From: Bradyrhizobium sp. LMTR 3
GTDB taxonomy: Bacteria; Pseudomonadota; Alphaproteobacteria; Rhizobiales; Xanthobacteraceae
Direction: 5' to 3'
Length of the DNA: 64,000 nt
Assembly (NCBI RefSeq): GCF_001693485.1
Contig: NZ_MAXC01000051.1
Location: forward strand, 248,001-312,000
Within the stretch, counting starts at the first letter, position 1, and each line of letters starts with the position of its first letter. Below the pieces are notes generated by a model. The model did not search any database and had not been told where the DNA came from. It saw only the letters and a program-made list of their open reading frames with translations. Shown here in pieces: positions 57,577-64,000 of this stretch. A program made the position numbers and the translations under genes.

Positions 57577-60500
57577 ACATATCCGCGCCCTTCATCCACC
57601 GGCCGATCGCAACGGCGCTCCTGATGGTCGGTCTTCTGGTCGGCGGCCTCATCGCCTACCCGCTGCTGCCGGTCGCGGCGTTGCCGAATGTCAATTATCC
57701 GACGCTGCAGGTGACGGCGCAGTTGCCGGGCGCGGATCCGCAGACCATGGCGGCGTCGGTAGCGACACCGCTCGAACTCCAGTTCGGGCAGATTCCGGGT
57801 CTCCTCCAGATGACGTCGGCGAGCGCACTCGGCTTCACCCAGATAACGCTACAGTTCGATCTGAACCGCCAGATCGACGGAACGGTCAGCGACACGCTGT
57901 CGGCGATCAACGCCGCGAGTCCGTTTTTGCCGCCCGGCATTCCCTACCCGCCCACCATCCGCAAGGTCAACCCGGCGGACACGCCGATCCTGGTGCTCGG
58001 TTTCACTTCGGACAGCCTGCCGCTAACCACCGTGGATGCTTACGCGGAAAACATTCTGCTGCAGAAGATATCGCAGATACCGGGCGTCGGCCTCGTCGGC
58101 ATCGGCGGCCAGCAGAAGCCGGCCGTGCGCGTGCAGCTCGATCCGCAGGCGCTTGCCGCGCGCGGCATCAATCTCGAGGACGTCCGCACGGCGCTCGGCC
58201 AAGCCAATGTCGATTTGCCGAAAGGCACGCTCAACAGCCCGCGCCAGACCTATACGCTGAACACCAACGATCAGCTCCTGAAGGCGGAGGACTACGCCAA
58301 TCTCGTAATCGCCTATCGAAACGGCTCGCCGGTTCGCATCCGCGACGTTGGTCGCGCCGTCAGCGCGCCGGAAAACGACCTGATCGCCGGCTGGTACAAC
58401 AACCGGCGCGCCGTCATCCTGGCGATCCAGCGCCAGCCCGGCGCCAACGTCATCGACACCGTCGAGCGGATCAAGGCGGAAATGCCGGTGCTACAGGCCT
58501 CGATCCCGCCCGCGATCAAGGTCAATGTCATCTCCGACCGCACCGATACGGTTCGCGCATCCATCCACGACGTTCAGTTCACGCTGATGCTGACGGTTGC
58601 GCTGGTGGTGATGGTGATCTTCGTTTTCCTGAGGAACTTCTGGGCGACGGTCATCCCGGCGGTCACCGTTCCACTGTCGCTGATCGGCACGCTCGCTGTC
58701 CTCTACGAGCTCGGCTACAGCCTCGACAACCTGTCGCTGATGGCGCTGTCGATCGCCGTCGGCTTCGTGGTCGACGACGCCGTGGTCGTGATCGAGAACA
58801 TCGTGCGGCACATGGAGGGCGGCGCCACGCCATTCGAGGCGGCGCTGAAGGGCGCCGGCGAGATCGGATTCACCATCATGTCGATCACGCTGTCGCTGAT
58901 CGCGGTGTTCATTCCGCTGTTCCTGATGGGCGGATATGTCGGGCTGCTGTTCCGCGAATTTGCCGTCACCGTCAGCGTAGCCCTGGTGCTGTCGCTCCTG
59001 ATCTCGCTGACCTTGACGCCGATGATGTGTGCGCGGCTGCTCAAGCCGGAAAACAGGACGCACGGACGGCTGTTCCGCATCCTCGAAAGTGGCTTCAATT
59101 CACTACTCGGAGTCTACGAGGCCGGTCTCAAGATCGTGCTCCGTCACCGTTTCATCACCCTGTTGACGATGTTTGCGACCATCGGGCTGACCGGCTATCT
59201 CTACGTCGTGATTCCCAAAGGCTTCTTTCCGCAGCAGGACACCGGGCTGATCATCGGCCTGTCCGAAGCCGCGCAGGATATTTCCTATCAGGCGATGACC
59301 GAGCGCCAGCAGGCGCTGCTCAATGCCATCACGCGGGATCCGGCCGTCGCGTCCGTCGGATCGGCGATCGGCGCCGGCGGCGGCAACACCACGGTCAACA
59401 ATGGCCGCATCTACATTGCGCTCAAGCCCTACAAGCAGCGCGACAGCATGGAAACGGTGCTCGCCCGCCTGCGCACCAGCCTGGCCAAGATTCAAGGCAT
59501 CACGCTCTATATGCAGGCCGCGCAGGACATTACCATCGGCGGGCGCGTTTCGAAAACCCAGTATCAGTACACGCTCGGCGATGCCGATCCCGGCGAGCTG
59601 AATCACTGGGCTGCGCTGTTCCTCGACAGGATCAAGAAGGTCCCCGGCATCACCGACGTCGCGACCGACCAGCTCAATTCCGGTCCCCTGCTGGATATCT
59701 CAATCAAACGCGAGGTGGCTTCGAGCTACGGCATCCTGCCCTTCACCATCGACAACACGCTCGATGACGCCTTTGGCCAGCGCATCGTCTCCACGATGTA
59801 CACGACCCTGAACCAGTACCACGTGATCATGGAGGTCAATCCGAAATTCCAGTATTCGCCCGAGGCGTTGACCGGAATCTATGTCAAATCCTCCACCGGC
59901 CAGGAAGTGCCGCTATCGACGCTGGTCGACAGCGTGGTCAAGGTCGCCCCGCTCGTGGTCAATCACCAGGGACAGTTTCCGTCGGTGACGATCTCCTTCA
60001 ACCTGCTCCCCGGCACGGCGATCGGCCAGGCGACCAGCGCCATCCAGAATATCGAGAAGCAGCTCGGCAAACCGCTTTCGCTGCAGACCAGCTTCCAGGG
60101 TAACGCACAGGCGTTCGGCGATTCGTTGTCAACAACGCCGATCCTGATCGTGGCGGCGCTGTTCGTGATCTATCTCATCCTCGGCATCCTGTATGAGAGC
60201 CTGATCCACCCCATCACCATCATTTCGACGCTGCCGTCGGCGGGGCTCGGAGCACTGTTGTTGTTGATGGCGGTTCACCTCGATCTCAGCGTGATCGCGA
60301 TCGTCGGCATCATCCTTCTGATCGGCATCGTCAAGAAGAACGGCATCATGCTGGTCGATTTCGCCCTCCATGTCGGCCAACAGGAGCAATTGTCGGCGGA
60401 AGACGCCATCTATCGCGCCTGCGTCATGCGATTCCGGCCGATCCTCATGACCACGATGGCAGCCATGCTTGCTGGCGTTCCCATGATGCTCGGCACCGGC

Positions 60501-60683
60501 GCGGGCTCCGAGATACGTCAGCCGCTTGGCTACGCCATCGTCGGAGGACTGGCCGTGTCGCAGCTTCTCACGCTGTATACGACGCCGGTGGTCTACATCT
60601 ATCTCGACCGACTGCAGACCTGGCTGTTCGGCAAGAAGAAGCCGGCGATCGAGGACGGCGCCAAGCCTATGCCGGCCGAGTGA
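57573..60683 (+). CDS. RND multidrug efflux transporter (MdtB/AcrB-like)
   Basis: A 1036-residue inner-membrane proton antiporter with the usual 12 helices and two large periplasmic loops. N-terminus NISAPFIHRPIATALLM is typical; the proton-relay Asp pair lies in GFVVDDAVVVIENI; IGIVKKNGIMLVDFAL is the second-half family motif. The phrase SAPFIHRPIA and the adaptor type suggest the MdtABC/aromatic-carboxylate group, not the classic AcrB group. It probably exports drugs, dyes or aromatic acids. Confidence 0.95.
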   Translation: MNISAPFIHRPIATALLMVGLLVGGLIAYPLLPVAALPNVNYPTLQVTAQLPGADPQTMAASVATPLELQFGQIPGLLQMTSASALGFTQITLQFDLNRQIDGTVSDTLSAINAASPFLPPGIPYPPTIRKVNPADTPILVLGFTSDSLPLTTVDAYAENILLQKISQIPGVGLVGIGGQQKPAVRVQLDPQALAARGINLEDVRTALGQANVDLPKGTLNSPRQTYTLNTNDQLLKAEDYANLVIAYRNGSPVRIRDVGRAVSAPENDLIAGWYNNRRAVILAIQRQPGANVIDTVERIKAEMPVLQASIPPAIKVNVISDRTDTVRASIHDVQFTLMLTVALVVMVIFVFLRNFWATVIPAVTVPLSLIGTLAVLYELGYSLDNLSLMALSIAVGFVVDDAVVVIENIVRHMEGGATPFEAALKGAGEIGFTIMSITLSLIAVFIPLFLMGGYVGLLFREFAVTVSVALVLSLLISLTLTPMMCARLLKPENRTHGRLFRILESGFNSLLGVYEAGLKIVLRHRFITLLTMFATIGLTGYLYVVIPKGFFPQQDTGLIIGLSEAAQDISYQAMTERQQALLNAITRDPAVASVGSAIGAGGGNTTVNNGRIYIALKPYKQRDSMETVLARLRTSLAKIQGITLYMQAAQDITIGGRVSKTQYQYTLGDADPGELNHWAALFLDRIKKVPGITDVATDQLNSGPLLDISIKREVASSYGILPFTIDNTLDDAFGQRIVSTMYTTLNQYHVIMEVNPKFQYSPEALTGIYVKSSTGQEVPLSTLVDSVVKVAPLVVNHQGQFPSVTISFNLLPGTAIGQATSAIQNIEKQLGKPLSLQTSFQGNAQAFGDSLSTTPILIVAALFVIYLILGILYESLIHPITIISTLPSAGLGALLLLMAVHLDLSVIAIVGIILLIGIVKKNGIMLVDFALHVGQQEQLSAEDAIYRACVMRFRPILMTTMAAMLAGVPMMLGTGAGSEIRQPLGYAIVGGLAVSQLLTLYTTPVVYIYLDRLQTWLFGKKKPAIEDGAKPMPAE

Positions 60684-60729
60684 CGGGAGTTCCGGCCGTT
60701 CAGTGAGACGCGATGAGATCCATCAACCG

Positions 60730-63030
60730 TCAGGCTCTCTTCGGGTGTAAGGTCACAACCGAGCGCGAAGCTGCCTGTGCGCTCAGCACCTCCTCAATGG
60801 CGGCCAGGAGCGCCGCCTGGTCGAACGGCTTGGAAATGCGCGGCAAGTGAGGCTGCGTCGAGCCGAGCAGTTCGGCATATCCTGTGCAGAGCACCACGGG
60901 CGTGCCCGGACGCTCGGCGGCCACTGCCTCGGCAAGCAGCAACCCGTTCATCCCGGGCATGGCGTAATCGGTCACCACGATGTCAATCTTCGGCATTCGG
61001 CGCAGAAGCTGGACTGCCTCCTCGCCGGAGCGCGCCTCGATCACGGCGTGGCCGAGATCGTCGAGCATCGCAGCGACACTGTCGAGGACGAGAAGATCAT
61101 CGTCGACGACCAGCACGGAAAGCGGGCGGCTGCCGCGGGGCGCGGAGCGCGACGGCTCCGCCGCATGGAGCGCCGGCAGCTTTTCGTCCTGAGAGGCGGG
61201 CAGCCAGATCTCGGCCGTGGTCCCTTCGCCGATGCGGCTCTTCAGCAGCAACACGCCTCCGGACTGTTCGGTCAACCCTTTCACCATCGAGAGGCCGAGA
61301 CCGGTTCCCTTACCGACGCCCTTGGTCGTAAAGAACGGCTCCTGCGCATGCTTGAGCGTCTCCTCGTCCATGCCGCATCCGGTGTCGCTCACCGAGAGCG
61401 CGACGTATCGTCCCTCGGCAAGGCCATCGATGGCATGCTCTTCGCGGGCAGCGATGCTGATGACCCCGCCACTAGCCGCGATCGCATCGCGCGCATTGAC
61501 GGCGAGGTTGAGGATCGCGAGCTCGAGCTGGTTGGCATCGACCTTCACCTTCGAAAGCTCGATCGGAAAACGGGTCTCGACCCGGATGGCTGGATCAAAC
61601 TTCAGGAGAGCCGCCATTCCGCGCACCAGCTCCGGGACATCCACGACGACAGGCTTGAGGTCCTGCTTGCGCGCGAACGCCAGCATGCGCTGGGTTAGCG
61701 AGGCGCCGCGCAGCGCACCTTGAATCGCGTTATCGAGCAGCCGGTGAATCCTGGGATCTTCCGGCTGGAGGCGCTTCTTCGCCAGTTCGAGGCTGCCCAG
61801 GATCACGGCAAGTATGTTGTTGAAGTCGTGGGCGACGCCGCCGGTAAGCTGTCCGACAGTCTCCATCTTCTGCGATATCACGAGCGCATCGCGCGTGCGC
61901 TCCAGCGCTTCCTGGGCCCGGCGCCGTTCCGTCACGTCGCGCACGATCTTGGCGTAGCCGATTGCCTCGCCACGCTCGTTTTGCACCACGCGTATCGTCG
62001 CCTCGGCCCAGAAGCGGCTGCCGTCCTTGCGAACGCGCCAGCCCTCGCCTGCCGACTTGCCTTCCCGCTCTGCGTCGAGAAGCACGGCATCGGGAACCCC
62101 GGACTCGCGGTCTTCTTCGGTGTGAAGGATGGCGTAGTGGGTACCTATGATCTCGTCGCCGTAGCCGATCAGCCGGCGCGCGCCGAGATTCCAGTTCGCC
62201 ACCCGCCCTTCGGGGTCGAGCATGAAGATGGCGTGATCGGCCACCCCCTCCACCAGCAGGCGGAATTTCTCCTCGCTCCGCCTGAGTGCCTCGGCTTCGC
62301 GATCGGCACGTTCTGCCGAGGCGCGGTCGTACACGGCCGCGGCGAGCCCAATGACGAGGACGACGATCGTGGTGCCGGCGACCAGGAACGCGAGGGGCGC
62401 TTGCCCAACCGCGCCGTGGGCTGCGCGGCCAAGAATGGCATCCGTGGCAAGGAAGGAGGAGCCGCGCATGGCCGCGTAGTGCATCCCGGAGATCGCCACC
62501 CCCATGACGACGCCCGCCGATATGCGCTCGAGCACGCTCGTCATGTGAAAGGCGAGGCGCAGCGCAATGATGGACGCGCCGATCGCAATGGCGATGGAAA
62601 GCACAACCCAGACGGGATCGTAGTGGATCGCAGCCGCCATCCGCATGGCGCTCATGCCGGTGTAATGCATGCCGGAGATCGCGAGCCCCATTCCAATGCC
62701 GGAAACGACGAGCGCGTTCGACCGCTGACTTACGACGACGAACGCGGCTGCAGCGACCAAAATGGGAAGGGCGAGCGAGAGGAGCGTGAGGAGCGGATCG
62801 TAGGAAATTTCGACGCCGGGCAGGCTGAACGCCAGCATGGCCACGAAATGCATGGACCAGATGCCGCCACCCATGGCGACGGCCGCAGCCCCAAGCCAGC
62901 CCAGGCTGGCGGAGCCGGAAGCAGCCCGCATGCGAGTCGCGAGATCCAGCGCCGTATAGGAAGAAAGCGCGGCAATCAGGAGTGACAGCGCGACAAGAAC
63001 GGGGTCATGGGTGCCTGGATGGTGATGCAT
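60730..63030 (-). CDS. MHYT-PAS hybrid histidine kinase with C-terminal receiver
   Basis: About 766 residues. The N-terminal seven-helix MHYT domain has three MHYT-like motifs (SMHFVAM, GMHYTGMSAM, GMHYAAMRG), thought to bind copper and sense O2, CO or NO. Then come a PAS domain (ADHAIFMLDPEGRVANWN), a HisKA H box GGVAHDFNN, N box NLAVNARDAI, G1 DTGCGM, G2 GTGLGLSMV, and a receiver with phospho-Asp in VVTDYAMPG and Lys in RISKPF. The start at 63030 is chosen because MHYT proteins begin just before the first helix; a 12-residue longer form from 63066 is possible. Confidence 0.93.
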   Translation of the reverse strand: MHHHPGTHDPVLVALSLLIAALSSYTALDLATRMRAASGSASLGWLGAAAVAMGGGIWSMHFVAMLAFSLPGVEISYDPLLTLLSLALPILVAAAAFVVVSQRSNALVVSGIGMGLAISGMHYTGMSAMRMAAAIHYDPVWVVLSIAIAIGASIIALRLAFHMTSVLERISAGVVMGVAISGMHYAAMRGSSFLATDAILGRAAHGAVGQAPLAFLVAGTTIVVLVIGLAAAVYDRASAERADREAEALRRSEEKFRLLVEGVADHAIFMLDPEGRVANWNLGARRLIGYGDEIIGTHYAILHTEEDRESGVPDAVLLDAEREGKSAGEGWRVRKDGSRFWAEATIRVVQNERGEAIGYAKIVRDVTERRRAQEALERTRDALVISQKMETVGQLTGGVAHDFNNILAVILGSLELAKKRLQPEDPRIHRLLDNAIQGALRGASLTQRMLAFARKQDLKPVVVDVPELVRGMAALLKFDPAIRVETRFPIELSKVKVDANQLELAILNLAVNARDAIAASGGVISIAAREEHAIDGLAEGRYVALSVSDTGCGMDEETLKHAQEPFFTTKGVGKGTGLGLSMVKGLTEQSGGVLLLKSRIGEGTTAEIWLPASQDEKLPALHAAEPSRSAPRGSRPLSVLVVDDDLLVLDSVAAMLDDLGHAVIEARSGEEAVQLLRRMPKIDIVVTDYAMPGMNGLLLAEAVAAERPGTPVVLCTGYAELLGSTQPHLPRISKPFDQAALLAAIEEVLSAQAASRSVVTLHPKRA

Positions 63031-63134
63031 TCCGTTGATGTCGCAAGGAAAGCATCTCAATAGCACCGTTCTTGCGGCCGTGCATTGTTCCCGCGCCGAA
63101 TGGCAATTGAGGGTGCCGAGCTCGGCGGAGCGCC

Positions 63135-63211
63135 TGGCCGGAGTGGGAGGGATCGAACCTCCGAATGACGGAATCGAAATCCGCCCAATTATCCAATGAT
63201 TTCAAGGCGCC
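63135..63211 (-). tRNA. tRNA-Gln-like relic with a TCG anticodon and unpaired acceptor stem
   Basis: On the minus strand the 3' half is a textbook tRNA: anticodon stem GCGGA/TCCGT around TTTCGAT, variable loop CATTC, T arm GGAGG-TTCGATC-CCTCC, acceptor strand CACTCCG, discriminator G and an encoded CCA. The sequence is close to bacterial tRNA-Gln(TTG), but the anticodon reads TCG. The 5' half (GGCGCCT, D arm with TTGGATAA) cannot pair with CACTCCG. It is therefore probably a pseudogene or a duplicated 3' half, possibly an old integration site. A scanner might call it Arg(TCG). Confidence 0.6.
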
Positions 63212-63376
63212 TTTGGAAAGAAGCCCAAGACGGCCCCAGCCGTTCAATAGCTTGGCAGCCGTTTCCAAATAGAAGCAGCCTCCACGGAGGATCGGTCCCG
63301 GCAACAACTGGGAGCGACTGCGCTGACATGGCCTGCACGCGAATCAATGGCTCTAAAGCTGTGGCTCAACTGTCTT

Positions 63377-63454
63377 TTAGCTTTTGGGCGACCAGGCGCC
63401 CTGCCCGATGATCGTTACTTCCGGACCTTTGACGCCGAATTCTTTCTGCTTCAC
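63377..63454 (-). pseudogene. N-terminal remnant of an aldo/keto reductase
   Basis: A GTG with GAGG upstream opens 25 codons reading MKQKEFGVKGPEVTIIGQGAW (in part) and then stops. This is the typical first strand of aldo/keto reductases (x-R-x-FG-x-TG-x-x-V-x-x-IGQGTW). The remaining 250 or so residues are missing. It begins seven bases after the LysR-type stop. Confidence 0.6.
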
Positions 63455-63461
63455 GGTCGCC

Positions 63462-64000
63462 TCAACTTCCGATGATGCCGACCAGACGAGGGCGGCGGTG
63501 GTTTGCGGGCGGGTTCTCGGCCGGAAGGGCGCGCAGCCATTCGCGGAAGCTGACGACCTCGGGACAATCCGCGGTGCCTTCAGGTGCAATCAGCCAATCA
63601 CCCAAACCGGATCCCCCAATGACCCGGTCGCAGCGATAGCCCGGATGGTGGCCAAGACCGCGGGCTATCAGCAAGTCGACCTTGCCCTCGACCAACTCGT
63701 GCAAGCCGGCGGGCTGCAGCACCCGCAAACCGATTTCCGCATGCGCGGTGCGAAACTCCGCCAACTCGAGGCGGCGCAGGTCGAAGCTGCCATGGACCCC
63801 CAACTGCAACAGCACCGCACCTGCCGGTTTCAATTGCGAGGTCGCGTCCGCAATGCGACGAAAACCATCGGATATCTCGGGCAGATAGGCCTGACCGGCC
63901 GCGGTCAGGATGAGCTGCTTATGCAGCCGCTCGAACAGGCGTACGCCGAGGCGCGCCTCCAGCGCTTTCACCTGCTGCCCCACAGCGGCGGGCGTCACGT
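63462..64000 (-). pseudogene. LysR-family regulator (GcvA-like) with internal deletion; 5' end outside window
   Basis: The frame runs off the right edge. The helix-turn-helix is intact from MTPAAVGQQVKALEARLGVRLFE on. After about 115 residues of effector domain (VDLLIARGLGHHPGYRCDR) the sequence jumps to GDWLIAPEGTADCPEVVSFREWL, which is the usual last 25 residues of GcvA-type proteins. About 90 residues of the central domain appear to be missing in frame, so the product would be only about 200 residues long. It may be non-functional or a DNA-binding remnant. Confidence 0.65.

Noticed and set aside
57503..59767. Long plus-strand frame overlapping the RND transporter
   Set aside because: Shadow of the RND gene in another frame, Arg/His-rich without motifs.
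61720..62985. Plus-strand frame opposite the MHYT kinase
   Set aside because: Antisense shadow; the kinase domains on the minus strand are complete.

Overview
The window reads as a chromosomal segment of a GC-rich alphaproteobacterium, most likely Bradyrhizobium or a close relative. Evidence: high GC at third codon positions, an RpoH-family sigma factor with the box QRKLFF, several families of short palindromic intergenic repeats of the kind I associate with Bradyrhizobium/Rhodopseudomonas, and many paralogous ABC/TRAP and aromatic-CoA genes. No identity search was possible, so the genus is inference.

Left part. 1-5025 is the 3' part of a dipeptide-type ABC transporter operon: two tandem paralogous binding proteins (the first cut by the window edge) and two ATPases. 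5113-12890 is a hexuronate/aldonate unit: a minus-strand array GntR regulator - TRAP transporter (P, Q, M) - L-idonate-5-dehydrogenase-like enzyme - mannonate dehydratase (uxuA), divergent from a mannonate oxidoreductase (uxuB) across an operator of UxuR/FadR type.

13169-31629 is the most coherent system. It is a tryptophan-to-anthranilate-to-aminobenzoyl-CoA island: an alpha/beta-hydrolase formamidase candidate, kynU, kynA, a RidA protein, a 2-aminobenzoate-CoA ligase, a flavin monooxygenase, two paralogous cupins, AraC and MarR regulators, an orphan branched-chain-type binding protein, a second flavin hydroxylase, the fused 2-aminobenzoyl-CoA monooxygenase/reductase, an enoyl-CoA hydratase, an SDR and a class III CoA-transferase. 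I find six copies of one AT-rich palindrome (roughly ATTATTTnAAGCnTnAAATAAT) in front of the separate transcription units, which suggests one regulon, probably run by the local MarR protein.

31677-38500 holds assorted genes: a DHDPS-family protein, a BrkB/YihY membrane protein, a DUF3750-like protein, a phospholipase D-VTT fusion followed by an endonuclease/exonuclease/phosphatase protein, and several small genes. 38512-46576 is a minus-strand type I secretion operon. It encodes two unusual substrates without visible RTX repeats (one with QD, QG, DN and DV runs, one with about five repeats), a PrtD-type ABC exporter with a poly-Gly linker, an HlyD adaptor and an acetyltransferase-TPR fusion. 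A strong terminator-like hairpin separates the first substrate from the rest.

46878-63066 contains a helical protein with an R-N-x3-H motif, a LuxR-type regulator whose receiver has lost its phosphorylation residues, a thiolase, an rpoH-type sigma factor, a two-component system, small secreted proteins (one apparently frameshifted), an RND efflux pair and an MHYT-PAS hybrid histidine kinase. The right edge, 63135-64000, looks like decaying DNA: a tRNA-Gln-like relic, the first 25 codons of an aldo/keto reductase, and a LysR gene with an apparent internal deletion.
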